Counted from the first letter of the stretch, positions 24,830 through 37,270 are shown. The stretch: DNA of 64,000 nt from Pseudomonadota bacterium (GCA_023423895.1 JAFAER010000113.1:62001-126000), one strand, 5' to 3'. Numbers and translations: made by a program. The notes: generated from the letters alone by a model not told the origin.

Positions 24830-27126
24830 CGACGTCCGGTCACCCTGGCGCCGTCCTCGGAGTCGAGACCGCGCGCGACAGCGCTGTCGGCGGGAACGAC
24901 GCATCCTGCGAGCGGCGCGAGGCGGAGCTGTTCGCTGCCGATTGGGTAAAGCTGGCGTCCAGCATCGATCGTCGCTTCGCGGCGCTCCTCGGCGTGCAAT
25001 ACGTCTTTGGGATCGTCGTCGCGCTCGGGCTCTCGCCCCGGACCTGGGACGGCGCGACATCGAGCGTGCACCCGCACGTCTGGGCGGCGATCACGCTCGG
25101 CGCGCTCATCTCCGGCCCGGGGATCGCGCTAGCCCTGCTCCGGCCAGGCCAGGCAATGACGCGCCACGCGATTGCAATCGCGCAGATGTCGACGGGCTCG
25201 CTCCTCATCCACCTCAGCGGCGGGCGCATCGAGACGCACTTCCACGTTTTCGGGTCGCTCGCCTTCCTCGCGTTCTATCGCGACTACCGAGTCCTCGTGA
25301 CCGCCTCGGTCTTGACCTTCGGCGATCACGTCGCGCGTGGCGTGTTCTTCCCGCTGTCGATTTACGGCGTGGAGGCGGTGCAACCGCTCCGCTGGCTCGA
25401 GCACGCGGGCTGGGTGGTGTTCGAGGACGTGTTCCTCGTGCTCGCTTGCATGCGTGGGAAGAAGGAGATGCGCGCAATCGCGTCCCGCCACGCCCGCCTC
25501 GAGGCGTCGAAGGACGTCGAGGTGAAGTGGGCGGGCGCGCTCGAAGCGAACAAGGCAAAGAGCGAGTTTCTCGCGAACATGAGCCACGAGATCCGAACGC
25601 CCATGACCGCCATCATCGGCTATGCGGATCTGATCCTCGACCCGGAGACGACGCTGACCGAGCAACGGGCGCACATCCAGACGATCCGGCGGAACGGCGA
25701 ACACCTTCTCGCCATCCTCAACGACATCCTGGACCTCTCGAAGATCGAGGCGGGGAGGATGACGGTCGAGGAAGTCTCGTGCTCGCCGAGCATGATCATC
25801 GTCGACGTCGCCTCCTTGATGCGCGTTCGCGCGGCGGAGAAGGGGCTCTTCTTCGAGGTCCACTACCAGACGCCGATCCCCGAGACGATCAAGAGCGACC
25901 CGACGCGCCTCCGTCAGATCGTGCTCAATCTCGTCGGCAACGCGATCAAGTTCACCCAGACCGGCGGCGTTCGGATCCTCGCGCGCTGCCTCATGGACGG
26001 CGCCGAGCCGAAGCTCGAGATCGAGATCGTCGACACCGGCATCGGGATGTCGCCTCAACAGAGCGCGCAGTTGTTCCAGCCGTTCGTGCAGGCCGACTCC
26101 TCGACGACGCGTCGTTTCGGTGGCACGGGGCTCGGGCTCGCGATCTGCCGACGGCTCGCGCACATGCTCGGCGGGGACATCCGGATCGACAGCTCCCCGG
26201 GCCGCGGCAGCTCGTTCTGCCTCACCGTCTCGACGGGATCGCTCGACGGCGTGCGGATGTTCGTAGAGCTCACCGAGGCCGCCATCCCGGAGTCGGTTCA
26301 CATGCTCGCCCCCGAGCCAACGCTCGAACGTCTCGACTGCTCCGTGCTGCTTGCGGAGGACGGTCCCGACAATCAGGTGCTCATCTCCAAGCACCTCAGC
26401 CGCGCCGGTGCGCTCGTGACGGTGGTCGAGAACGGACGTCTTGCGCTCGAAAAGGCGCTGGCGGCGGCGCGCGCCGGTCGTCCCTACGACGTGATCTTGA
26501 TGGACATGCAGATGCCCGAGATGGATGGCTATGCAGCGACCTCGGAGCTCCGGCGGAAGGGCTACACCGCGCCGATCATCGCGTTGACGGCCCACGCGAT
26601 GGCGGGCGACCGAGAGCGCTGCATCGGCGCGGGCTGCACGGAGTACCTCACGAAGCCGATCACTCGCTGGCGGCTCGTCTCGACCGTCGCGTTCTTTGCC
26701 AAGCAGGCGCCGCCGCACGGTGTCCCTCTCGTCACGCCGTTCACGCCGTTCACGCCGGTTGCCCCCGAACGACTCCTCGCAGCGTCAGTCGACGTGGCGG
26801 CGGACGAAGACTCGCCGATCATCAGCGAATTCGCCGACGACATCGAGATGCGCGACGTACTCGAAGCCTTCGTCAGCGGGCTGCCGAAGCAGATCGAGCG
26901 CGCTCGGGCCGCTCTCGACGGCGCCGACGCCGAGGCGCTGCATCGCGTTGCGCACCAGCTCAAGGGTGCGGCTGGGGGCTACGGTTTCATGTGCATCACC
27001 GACGCGGCGGCGCTCCTCGAGCGCTCCGTGAAGGAAGGCCTGCCCGACGTCGAAGAGCGGCTCGCGGAGCTCTCCGCGCTCTGTCGTCGGGCACGTGCAG
27101 GTAAGGCGGGGCAGCGAGCGGCATGA
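24826..27126 (+). CDS. Hybrid sensor histidine kinase (membrane-HisKA-HATPase-REC-HPt)
   Basis: 766 residues from ATG 24826, which overlaps the upstream stop as ATGA. The N-terminal third has about five to six membrane helices, including the conserved-looking ETHFHVFGSLAFLAFYRD. HisKA carries His254 in ANMSHEIRTP. The ATPase domain has NLVGNAIKFT (N box), DTGIGMS and GGTGLGLAI. A receiver domain has its phospho-Asp at 560 (VILMDMQMPEMDG) and Lys in YLTKP. A C-terminal HPt domain has His710 in HQLKGAAGG. All phosphorelay residues are present. The downstream GGDEF response regulator is the likely target. Confidence 0.92.
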   Translation: MTTSGHPGAVLGVETARDSAVGGNDASCERREAELFAADWVKLASSIDRRFAALLGVQYVFGIVVALGLSPRTWDGATSSVHPHVWAAITLGALISGPGIALALLRPGQAMTRHAIAIAQMSTGSLLIHLSGGRIETHFHVFGSLAFLAFYRDYRVLVTASVLTFGDHVARGVFFPLSIYGVEAVQPLRWLEHAGWVVFEDVFLVLACMRGKKEMRAIASRHARLEASKDVEVKWAGALEANKAKSEFLANMSHEIRTPMTAIIGYADLILDPETTLTEQRAHIQTIRRNGEHLLAILNDILDLSKIEAGRMTVEEVSCSPSMIIVDVASLMRVRAAEKGLFFEVHYQTPIPETIKSDPTRLRQIVLNLVGNAIKFTQTGGVRILARCLMDGAEPKLEIEIVDTGIGMSPQQSAQLFQPFVQADSSTTRRFGGTGLGLAICRRLAHMLGGDIRIDSSPGRGSSFCLTVSTGSLDGVRMFVELTEAAIPESVHMLAPEPTLERLDCSVLLAEDGPDNQVLISKHLSRAGALVTVVENGRLALEKALAAARAGRPYDVILMDMQMPEMDGYAATSELRRKGYTAPIIALTAHAMAGDRERCIGAGCTEYLTKPITRWRLVSTVAFFAKQAPPHGVPLVTPFTPFTPVAPERLLAASVDVAADEDSPIISEFADDIEMRDVLEAFVSGLPKQIERARAALDGADAEALHRVAHQLKGAAGGYGFMCITDAAALLERSVKEGLPDVEERLAELSALCRRARAGKAGQRAA

Positions 27127-27148
27127 CGGGGGTTGGAGATGACCGGCT

Positions 27149-28078
27149 ATGAGCGCGACCGTTCTCGTGATCGATGATGCCCCCGAAGTGCATGCGCTGC
27201 TGGCTGCGCGGCTACGCGCCGAGGGGGTGCTCCTCCTGAGCGCGCTCGATTGGGCCGAAGGGCGCGAGCTCGCGATGACGAAGGCGCCGGATCTCATCCT
27301 GCTCGATGTCGAGATGCCTGGGTTCAGCGGACTCGACCTCTGTCGGCTGCTGAAGAGCGATCCGCGGACGTCGTCGATCCCGATCATCTTCCTCACCGGC
27401 GCGACGGACGTCAGCACGAAGGTGCACGGCTTCGATCTCGGGGCGGTCGACTACGTGACCAAACCTTTTCATCCGGCCGAGCTCCGTGCCCGCGTCCGCT
27501 CGGCGCTCCGGACGAAGCGCTATCAGGATCTCCTCGCGGCGAAGGCGCAGGTCGATGCCCTCACCGGGCTCAGGAACCGCGGCTACTTCGACGAATTCCT
27601 CGCTGCGGCGGTGCGGTCCGCACATGCCGAGTCCCGTCCGTGCTCGCTCGTTCTCGTCGACCTCGATCACTTCAAGCAGCTCAACGATCGCTTCGGGCAT
27701 CCGTTCGGCGATCTCGTGCTGCAGCGTGTCGGCGAGATCGTCAACGCGAGCGTTCGCGTCGGAGAAGCCGCGTGCCGCTACGGTGGCGAGGAGATGGCGC
27801 TCATTCTGCCCAACACTCCCGTGCGGGCCGCCGTCGTCGTGGCAGATCGGGTTCGCACCGCGATCTCGGCGATCGAGCTGTCACCGCGAGGTGAACGTGT
27901 GCTGGTGACGGCAAGCTTCGGCGTCGCGGAGACGGGTAGGAGCGGTCGCGCGGGGCATGGGGCGAGCGCAGCGGCGCTCGTCGTTGCGGCCGACGCGGCA
28001 CTCTACCGGGCCAAGCAGCATGGGCGAGACCGCGTGTGTGCCGTCAGCGCCTCCGGAACCGACCATCTGGCGGCGTAG
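27149..28078 (+). CDS. Response regulator diguanylate cyclase (REC-GGDEF)
   Basis: 309 residues. The receiver domain (about 1-120) has the acidic pair in VIDDAPE, phospho-Asp53 in LILLDVEMPG and Lys in YVTKPF. The GGDEF domain (about 130-300) has LTGLRNRGYFDEFL, DLDHFKQLNDRFGH and the active loop GGEEM near 212; Met in the last position is unusual but the acidic metal ligands are kept. The inhibitory RxxD site is not visible before the loop. It should make c-di-GMP when phosphorylated. It starts 22 bases after the hybrid kinase stop. Confidence 0.9.
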   Translation: MSATVLVIDDAPEVHALLAARLRAEGVLLLSALDWAEGRELAMTKAPDLILLDVEMPGFSGLDLCRLLKSDPRTSSIPIIFLTGATDVSTKVHGFDLGAVDYVTKPFHPAELRARVRSALRTKRYQDLLAAKAQVDALTGLRNRGYFDEFLAAAVRSAHAESRPCSLVLVDLDHFKQLNDRFGHPFGDLVLQRVGEIVNASVRVGEAACRYGGEEMALILPNTPVRAAVVVADRVRTAISAIELSPRGERVLVTASFGVAETGRSGRAGHGASAAALVVAADAALYRAKQHGRDRVCAVSASGTDHLAA

Positions 28079-28135
28079 CGCCTTCTCGCGGGGCGCGGGG
28101 CGCGGCGTGTCATTTGACGTCAGCGGCGCACGCTC

Positions 28136-29233
28136 GTGTCCGGCGGCATGCTCTCCCACGTGCAAGCCGTCATCGTCGGAGCTGGAGCCTCGGGCGTTCT
28201 CCACGCGCTCGCGTTGCGCGCGGCAGGCGTGAGGATCGCGGCCGTCTACGACCCTGTTGCGGAGCGGGCTCGTGCCGTGGCCGACGCTTGCGGCGCTGCC
28301 GTGGCGACCTCGATCGCGTCCGCCGCTGGGATGAACGCGGCGATCGTCGCAGTCTGCAGTCCGCCGTCGGTGCACGTCGAGCACGCGGAGGTCTTCTCCG
28401 CGGCATCGGCCGATCGCATCGTGCTCGTGGAGAAGCCCGTCGCCACGACACGGGCGGACCTGGAGAGGCTGCATCGGTTGCCTCGATGTGTCCCGATCCT
28501 GCAGTGGCGTGCGGGCCGGGCACTGCGCGCGCTTCGACGCGCGATCGCGCACGGGGAGCTCGGGCCCACACCGGTGATCTCGTGCGACCTCGCATGGTCG
28601 CGCGACGGCGCCTACTTCGATGCTCGGCGCGCGTGGGGCTGCGGCGCGATCCTCTCGGTCGGCATCCATGCCATCGATGCGATTGGCTGGGCCCTCGGTG
28701 GCGTCTTCGAGGAGGTGGCTGGCCTCGTCACGTCGTCACGGAGCTCTTTCGATGAGCGCCACGAGGCCGACAGAGAGACCTCCGCCGTCGCAGTCCTGCG
28801 CTTCGCTGGCGGCGCGATGATGTCGTTGCGAATCACGCTCGACGGCGGCGCCGACACGACACGCATCGCGATCTGTGGAGACGGAAAGAGCGTGGTGCTC
28901 GAAGGTGGTGAGGCGGACCCGACCGGAGGAACGCTCCGCTGGTCGGCGAGAACGGTCGAGCAGCGCAGGCGGCTCGAGGCGCTGGAGAAGGACACGCCCG
29001 GTGCGCTCGGGTCGCCGCTCCTCGTTCCGTATCTCGGAGGTGTGGTCGCTGCTATCCGTGCGGGTGAGGTGCCTGGCGAGACGCTGCGCTTGCCGGCGGT
29101 TGCGGACACGTTCGGCGCACACGCTGCGGCGATGGCTCTTGCAGCGCCGCGCCCGCCCGCGTCCGTCACGCGCGCTCCGAAGTCCTCGTCCGCCGCGCAA
29201 CCGCGTGCTCCGTCACGGCTGGACGCCGAGTGA
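28136..29233 (+). CDS. Gfo/Idh/MocA family NAD(P)-dependent oxidoreductase
   Basis: 365 residues from GTG 28136; ATG 28148 is equally possible. The N-terminal Rossmann fold reads AVIVGAGASGVLHALALRAAGV, then IVAVCSPPSVHVEHA and the family EKPVATT motif with the catalytic-region Lys. The second domain has GGAMMSLRIT and YLGGVVAAI, with SVGIHAIDAIGW near residue 180 supplying the family GxHxxD His and Asp. It likely oxidises or reduces a sugar-like or cyclic substrate; which one cannot be read. Its 3' end overlaps the convergent gene by 21 bases. Confidence 0.8.
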   Translation: MSGGMLSHVQAVIVGAGASGVLHALALRAAGVRIAAVYDPVAERARAVADACGAAVATSIASAAGMNAAIVAVCSPPSVHVEHAEVFSAASADRIVLVEKPVATTRADLERLHRLPRCVPILQWRAGRALRALRRAIAHGELGPTPVISCDLAWSRDGAYFDARRAWGCGAILSVGIHAIDAIGWALGGVFEEVAGLVTSSRSSFDERHEADRETSAVAVLRFAGGAMMSLRITLDGGADTTRIAICGDGKSVVLEGGEADPTGGTLRWSARTVEQRRRLEALEKDTPGALGSPLLVPYLGGVVAAIRAGEVPGETLRLPAVADTFGAHAAAMALAAPRPPASVTRAPKSSSAAQPRAPSRLDAE

Positions 29234-30463
29234 CCCGACGATCCCGGTGAATCCCTCGAACGTAGTCGTGCCCAAATCGGTGATTGCGCCGTCCGGGGCG
29301 AACACGAGCTGTCGGACGGCCTGGTTCTCCGCGACGAGGACGCGTCCTTTGAGAGAGCCGCGGTCGATCGCGAACGCGATGAGAGGAAGCTCCGTCTTCT
29401 TTCCGTCCTTGTAAGCGACCTCGGGACCGAGCGTGAAAGGCGCGTCTGTCTTGGCGGGATCGTAGGTCAGCGCCCGGAGCGCGTCCTCGCCGTCCGACTC
29501 GAGGAGGAGCGCGGCATTGCCGAACGGCGACATGACGACGGCCGCCGGGTTGGCGACGGTCATCGTGGGCGCGGGCTTCATCGTGTCCAGCGCGACGGGC
29601 GCCATCCGACTGCCCATGGCGAAACCGTTGTCCGTGACGAGCGCCCACTTCCCGTCGGGAGTTACGGCGACCCACGACGCGATGGCGTCCGAGTCGCCGA
29701 AGACGGGGCCGCTCGCCAGGCGCTTCGGCGTCGCCATCGAGAGATCGAGCGTGTGCGCGTAGTCGCCGCTAGCGGAGTCGAACGCTGCGCCGGCGACCAG
29801 GACGGCGCGATCGGGATTCGTCGGGAGGAGCGCCATCGCGTGCGCTTGTCCGCCCGGCACCGTGAGCCCGACGTAGGTGAGCGAGCCGTCGCAGCCGATG
29901 CGGACCTCGTGCACGCCGCCGCCGTTGTTGGCCGTCTGTGGGTCGATGAGGAACGCGCGCGCTCCGTCACGCGAGACGACGACGTGGGAAGGGTAGAACT
30001 GTCCGGTGAAGGCCGCATGGACAACGCGCACCTTGCCGGCGGCGTCGAACGTGAAGACACCGACGGAGCCGTCCTCTTGCGCGACGAGACCGACCTCTCC
30101 GTCGGGTGTGAACGCGATCTCGCTGAGCCCCCGGGCCATCTCGAAGGTCTCGTTCGTGCGCGTGAGCGCGCCTTCGCTCGAGAGCTCGAGCACCTCGTAC
30201 AGGTTTGCCTTCGAGCCATCTTCGCCGAAGGGGTGAGAGACGACGACCTTGCGTGTGCGATCGTCGGCCTTTGCGACGCGCGGGCATGCCGCGGGTTGCG
30301 CCGGCGTCTCCGAGGGCGGGGACGATCCGGGCGTCGGCTCGGTCGTGCTCGAAGGCGAGGGCGCTGGGGGCGACGCTTCGCTTCCGTCACTGTCCGAACA
30401 TGCACCGACGGCGACGACGAAGGAGACCAGAGCGGAGAGCCGGAGAGTCGACGCGCAGCGCAT
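29213..30463 (-). CDS. Beta-propeller lipoprotein
   Basis: 416 residues. A lipoprotein signal ends VGAC, then a Ser/Pro/Thr-rich spacer to about 55. The rest consists of repeated four-strand blades typical of YVTN/lactonase-type propellers (LSEIAFTPDGEVGLVAQEDGSVGVF, PSHVVVSRDGARAFLID, SWVAVTPDGKWALVTDNG). It is probably exported and surface or periplasmic; enzymatic versus binding role cannot be told. It shares its last bases with the convergent oxidoreductase gene. Confidence 0.65.
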   Translation of the reverse strand: MRCASTLRLSALVSFVVAVGACSDSDGSEASPPAPSPSSTTEPTPGSSPPSETPAQPAACPRVAKADDRTRKVVVSHPFGEDGSKANLYEVLELSSEGALTRTNETFEMARGLSEIAFTPDGEVGLVAQEDGSVGVFTFDAAGKVRVVHAAFTGQFYPSHVVVSRDGARAFLIDPQTANNGGGVHEVRIGCDGSLTYVGLTVPGGQAHAMALLPTNPDRAVLVAGAAFDSASGDYAHTLDLSMATPKRLASGPVFGDSDAIASWVAVTPDGKWALVTDNGFAMGSRMAPVALDTMKPAPTMTVANPAAVVMSPFGNAALLLESDGEDALRALTYDPAKTDAPFTLGPEVAYKDGKKTELPLIAFAIDRGSLKGRVLVAENQAVRQLVFAPDGAITDLGTTTFEGFTGIVGSLGVQP

Positions 30464-30532
30464 GGCCGTCCGTTGCCATGCGCTGCTCCTGCGTCAACCA
30501 ACCGGGTCTTACACGGGACGCGGACGAGACGC

Positions 30533-33292
<2,760 letters not shown>

Positions 33293-33530
33293 GGCGCGCG
33301 CACTCTACACGAGGCGAGGCGCGGCGGGAGTGCTTCCAGCGCCGCCGCAGCGAGGCGCTTTCCGCAGGCTCAGGTCGACATCGAGCTCGACCGGAGCGAG
33401 GCCGGCCGAGGGCGGTCCGGCGTCGCACCGCTCTCTCTCATCGGCCTCATCCACGGCCTCATCGGCGCGAATTGCCGCGGCGATCGGAGAGTCGGTGCGA
33501 CGACCCTCCCGAAGCGCGTACGTTTGTCGA

Positions 33531-34148
33531 GTGACCATCGAGCTACCCTTCGCTCCAGGGGAGAGCCCGTTTCGCGCAAAGGGGACCGTCTACCGGAACC
33601 TCTTCGACTCGGCCGACGCGCGCGTGCCGGGCGGTCATCGAGGCGTCCTGCAGCGGCTCGACGACCCCCAGCTGGTGGCGTTTTTCGACCAGACGTTTCT
33701 TGCCGCCTCGACCTACGACGTCCTCCCGATCGTTCCGTTCGGGATGACGGCGGCGCGCCTCTCGGGGATGACGTATCCGGAGTTCGTGCGCGGCGGTGCG
33801 GCCTTCTCGGCGAAGCGCGACATGAGCGGCGTCTACCGCGTGTTCCTCAAGCTGGCGTCACCGGCGGCCGTCGTAAAGCGCCTGCCGCGGATCCTGCTCC
33901 AGTACTTCGACTTCGGATCGATCGAGGGGCGGTTCGTCGGCGAGCACGCGTACGAGGCCGTCACGCGAGGAATGCCGCAGACGCTCTCCGTCTGGAGCGC
34001 GAGCGTTGCGCACGGCTTCCTTCCCGTCGTGCTCGAAGCGGCCGGGGCACGAGACGTCGACGTGAGGATGGGCCCTCGCGAGCCGGAGCGCGAGGAGCGG
34101 GGCGTGATGCTCTACCGCTCGTCCTTCGTCGTGAGCTGGAAGGAGTGA
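33531..34148 (+). CDS. DUF2378/TIGR02265-like myxobacterial protein
   Basis: 205 residues from GTG 33531. Features recalling this Myxococcus paralogue family are an N-terminal GTVYRNLF, a helix-rich middle with YPEFVRGGAAFSAKRD and a C-terminal beta-rich region ending in LYRSSFVVSWKE. No signal peptide or membrane helix. The function of the family is unknown to me. The ORF is open far upstream but that extension is antisense to ppdK; GTG after the ppdK start region is the sensible start. It could equally be an unrelated orphan. Confidence 0.4.
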   Translation: MTIELPFAPGESPFRAKGTVYRNLFDSADARVPGGHRGVLQRLDDPQLVAFFDQTFLAASTYDVLPIVPFGMTAARLSGMTYPEFVRGGAAFSAKRDMSGVYRVFLKLASPAAVVKRLPRILLQYFDFGSIEGRFVGEHAYEAVTRGMPQTLSVWSASVAHGFLPVVLEAAGARDVDVRMGPREPEREERGVMLYRSSFVVSWKE

Positions 34149-34182
34149 CCTGGAACGAACGTGCGACGTGTGACGTGCGCGC

Positions 34183-36297
34183 TCAGACGAGGCGCGAGAA
34201 GTCCCCGATGCGAAGCATGCACTGCGCTCCGTGGGAGAGCAGCTCGAGCCGCTTCGGCGTGCGTGCGTCGTTCGGGTCGTTGACGAGCGTCCGCGTGAAG
34301 ACGTCGTCGAGGCGCGCGGCGAGGTCCTCGGCGCCGGAGAGCGCCGCGGTCACGGCCTCCTCCGTCTCGAGAGCCTTCGTCGATGCGTCGACCTTCACGA
34401 TGACGTCGACGATGGCGTGATCGTCCGGCTTCTCGAAGGCGTCCTTGCCATGGAGCACGGGCTTCGCCTCTTTCGAGATGCCGGAGAGCCGCTTCGCGAC
34501 CGTGCGGGCCTTCTCGAGCCAGGCGCGTCCGTCGGTCACCGCGCGGTGGAGCGCCTTCGCTCGGGCGAGCACGTGTGCAGGCCGATCGAGGTCGCCGCCG
34601 GCACACGCTGCGTCGGCCACGGCGTTCGACGTCTGTGCGGCGATGACACCACGCAGACGCTCGTGGGTGAACTCGCGCAGCTTCTTGATCGTCTCGTCGC
34701 GTGAGAGATCGAGCTTCTTGCCCGCGAGCCCGTCGTAGGCCCAGCCGAACAGCTCGCTGAGCGAGAGCGCAGCGTAGGCGGGATGGCGCTTGGCGCTCTC
34801 GAGCAGCGTCCGGAGGGTCGCGATGCACGCGCGGCGGAGCGCAAACGGATCGGCGGCGCCGGTCGGGGAGAGGCCGACGGCAAAACATCCCGCGAGCGTG
34901 TCGAGACGGTCGGCGAGAGCGACGCAAACCGAGACGTCGTCGGAGGCGACCGGACCTTCGGCGCCGATCGGCTTGTAGTGGTCGCGGACGGCGTCGGCGA
35001 CCGGCTGCGGCTCCTTCGCGTACAAGGCGTAGTCGCGGCCCATCTCGCCCTGGAGCTCGGGGAACTCTCCGACCATCAGCGAAACGAGATCGAACTTGCA
35101 GATGTGCGCCGCGCGGCGAACGAGGTCGATGCGATCGCTCGAAAGGCCGATGGCGCCGGCGATCTTCGTCGCGAGCGTCTCCATGCGCGCGACCTTCTCG
35201 CGCACGGTGCCGAGGCGGTTGTGGAAGACGATGCCCTGGAGCTTCTCGACGCGGTCTTCGATCTTCGCCTTGCGGTCTTCCTCGTAGAAGAACTTGGCGT
35301 CGGCGAGCCGCGCGCGCATGACGCGATTGTTGCCCTTCGCGATGCGGGCGGGATCGAGCGCGGTGTTCACGACCGTGAGGTAGTGCGGCAACAGCTCGTC
35401 CGACGATGCGTCTTTCGAGACGCAGAAGTACTTCTGATGCCCGCGCGCCACGGCACGGATCACGGCGGCCGGGAGCTTCAGGAACTCCCCGTCGAACGAG
35501 CCGGTGACGACGTGCGGGTCTTCGACCAGCGACGCGTTCTCGTCGACGAGGTACGGGTCGGGATCGTGCACGCCTCCCGCTTCTTTCGCGGCGGCGGCGA
35601 CGCGATCCATCATCGTCTGCGCGCGCTCCTCGCGATCGACGAGGACGTTCGCGCCGCGCATCGCGCTCACGTAGGCCGACGCCTCGGCGAGCTCGATCTT
35701 TCCCGGCGAGAGGAAGCGATGGCCGTGCGATGTTCGGCCCGACCGCACGCCGGCGAACGACATGTCGACCGTGCTCTCGCCGAAGAGCGCGACGATCCAC
35801 TGCACGGGACGACCGAAGGTGGCGTCGCCGGTTCCCCAACGCATCGACTTGCGGAACGGGATCTCCGCGCAGATCTCGGCGAGCGCCTTGCCGACGAGCT
35901 CGCGCGCCTCGCGGCCGCTCTCCTGACGACGGCCGACGAGATACCGTCCGGCCTTCTGCTTGCCGGACGCCCCCCGCTCGACGACGGAGAGCTGCTCGAG
36001 CGTGACGCCCAGCTTCGTGGCAAATGCCTCGGCGGCTTTGGTCGGCTTCCCGTCCTTGTACGCTGCGGTCTCGGGCGGACCGGTCACCTCTTCGTCGAGA
36101 TCCGGCTGTCTCTCGGCGACGTCGTCGACGAGGAGCGCGAGACGACGCGGCGTTCCGAGCGCGCGGATCTCGCCGTGCGACAGACGCAGCGCCTCGAGCT
36201 TCGTGCGGGCGAGGCCCGGCAAGGCGGCGAGCGCCGCGTCGACGAAAGAGGAGGGGAGCTCCTCGGTTCCGATCTCGAGCAGAAGGGCTTTTCCCAT
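34183..36297 (-). CDS. glyS: Glycine--tRNA ligase beta subunit
   Basis: 704 residues from ATG 36297, which gives the family N-terminus MGKALLLEIGTEELPSSFV. It is the tRNA-binding subunit of the tetrameric bacterial glycyl-tRNA synthetase. Other family blocks are RRLALLV, GPPETAAYKDGKPTKAAEAFA, FRKSMRWG, FGRPVQWIVALF, LADRLDTLAG and PTGAADPFALRRA. The alpha subunit gene glyQ, normally just upstream, is absent: the upstream neighbour is divergent and unrelated. The synthetase must use an alpha subunit encoded elsewhere. Confidence 0.95.
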   Translation of the reverse strand: MGKALLLEIGTEELPSSFVDAALAALPGLARTKLEALRLSHGEIRALGTPRRLALLVDDVAERQPDLDEEVTGPPETAAYKDGKPTKAAEAFATKLGVTLEQLSVVERGASGKQKAGRYLVGRRQESGREARELVGKALAEICAEIPFRKSMRWGTGDATFGRPVQWIVALFGESTVDMSFAGVRSGRTSHGHRFLSPGKIELAEASAYVSAMRGANVLVDREERAQTMMDRVAAAAKEAGGVHDPDPYLVDENASLVEDPHVVTGSFDGEFLKLPAAVIRAVARGHQKYFCVSKDASSDELLPHYLTVVNTALDPARIAKGNNRVMRARLADAKFFYEEDRKAKIEDRVEKLQGIVFHNRLGTVREKVARMETLATKIAGAIGLSSDRIDLVRRAAHICKFDLVSLMVGEFPELQGEMGRDYALYAKEPQPVADAVRDHYKPIGAEGPVASDDVSVCVALADRLDTLAGCFAVGLSPTGAADPFALRRACIATLRTLLESAKRHPAYAALSLSELFGWAYDGLAGKKLDLSRDETIKKLREFTHERLRGVIAAQTSNAVADAACAGGDLDRPAHVLARAKALHRAVTDGRAWLEKARTVAKRLSGISKEAKPVLHGKDAFEKPDDHAIVDVIVKVDASTKALETEEAVTAALSGAEDLAARLDDVFTRTLVNDPNDARTPKRLELLSHGAQCMLRIGDFSRLV

Positions 36298-36373
36298 CAG
36301 AGAGCCGGGGAACCTAGCAGAAATGCCCCCGCTTGTTCTGCTCTCGGTCCAGAGGGGCGTACTCTTCCGTTTG

Positions 36374-36880
36374 ATGACGACCTTCACGATGCGGCACGAC
36401 ATCGAGTGCTCCGAAGCGCGCTTCTGGGAGCTGTTCTTCGACAACGAGCTGCAGAAGCGCATCTACGCCGAGCTTGGCTTCCCCAAGTGGGAGGTCCTGG
36501 AGATGAAGGACACGGGAAATGAAGTCTTCCGGGTCGTGAGAGCGATCCCGAAGCTCGACGTGCCTGCCGCGGTCGCGAAGCTCCTCGGGCCCGGCTTCGG
36601 CTACACGGAGGAAGGCCGCTTCGACCGGGCCTCGAAGGTCTTCCGCTTCAACGTCAAGCCATCGACGCTCGCGGACAAGCTCAGGAACGAGGGCTCGGTG
36701 AAGGTCGAGCCGAAGGGCGGCGACAGGTGCACGCGCATCGTCGAGATCGTCGCGGAGGCGAAGATTTTCGGCGTCGGCGGGATGATCGAGAAGATGACGG
36801 AGACGACCCACCGCGTCGGCTGGGAGAAGAGCGTTCGCTACTTCGATGCCGAGGCGAAGAAGACGCCGACGGCCGGCTGA
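36374..36880 (+). CDS. DUF2505/SRPBCC-like protein
   Basis: 168 residues from ATG 36374. It has no signal or membrane segment. The opening MTTFTMRHDIECSEARFWELFFDNELQK, then VFRVVRAIP and FDRASKVFRFNVKP, fit the START/SRPBCC-type fold grouped as DUF2505, a hydrophobic-cavity fold that can bind lipids or act as a chaperone. No ligand can be named. It is divergent from glyS with a 76-base gap. Confidence 0.55.
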   Translation: MTTFTMRHDIECSEARFWELFFDNELQKRIYAELGFPKWEVLEMKDTGNEVFRVVRAIPKLDVPAAVAKLLGPGFGYTEEGRFDRASKVFRFNVKPSTLADKLRNEGSVKVEPKGGDRCTRIVEIVAEAKIFGVGGMIEKMTETTHRVGWEKSVRYFDAEAKKTPTAG

Positions 36881-36910
36881 CGCATCGCGCGCGGGAGTCG
36901 CAGGGGCCGT

Positions 36911-37108
36911 CGCTCACGCGGAAGCGGGCGTTGCGCGTGTGCCGGGGGCTCGCTCGCGTGGAAGCGGGCGTTGCGCGTGTGCCGGGGGCTGGCTCGTGCG
37001 GAAGCGGGCGTTGCGCGTCTGCCGAGGGCTGGCTCGTGCGGAAGCGGGCGTTGCGCGTGTGCGGGGGCTGGCTCGTGCGGAAGCGGGCGTTGCGCGTGTG
37101 CGAGGGCT
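36911..37108. repeat. Minisatellite 1: five copies of a 40-bp unit
   Basis: Copies of gaagcgggcgttgcgcgt start at 36921, 36961, 37001, 37041 and 37080. The full unit is 40 bp and includes gtgcggaagcggg and a gggggctggctc segment. The core gcggaagcgg is shared with the array at 39816-40010. Confidence 0.85.
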
Positions 37109-37134
37109 CGCTCGTGCGCATCGAGCGGCGTGTG

Positions 37135-37270
37135 GAGCGCGGGCTCGCTCGCCCCGCTCGTGCGCGCCGAGCTGCGTGCTGGAGTGCGGGCTCGCTCGCC
37201 CTGCTCGTGCGCATCGAGCTGCGTGCTGGAGTGCGGGCTCGCTCGCCCCGCTCGTGCGCGCCGAGCGGTG
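37135..37270. repeat. Tandem array of a 47-bp unit, three copies
   Basis: Copies beginning gagYgcgggctcgctcgcc start at 37135, 37182 and 37229 (the last is partial). It follows directly on minisatellite 1 and shares the gggctcgctcg segment with it, so it may be a rearranged descendant. Confidence 0.8.

Noticed and set aside
26724..26770. TPFTPFTPV repeat in the hybrid kinase as a functional linker motif
   Set aside because: Only three short copies; an ordinary interdomain linker.
36911..37270. A CRISPR array
   Set aside because: Repeats are contiguous with no unique spacers of constant length, and there are no cas genes.
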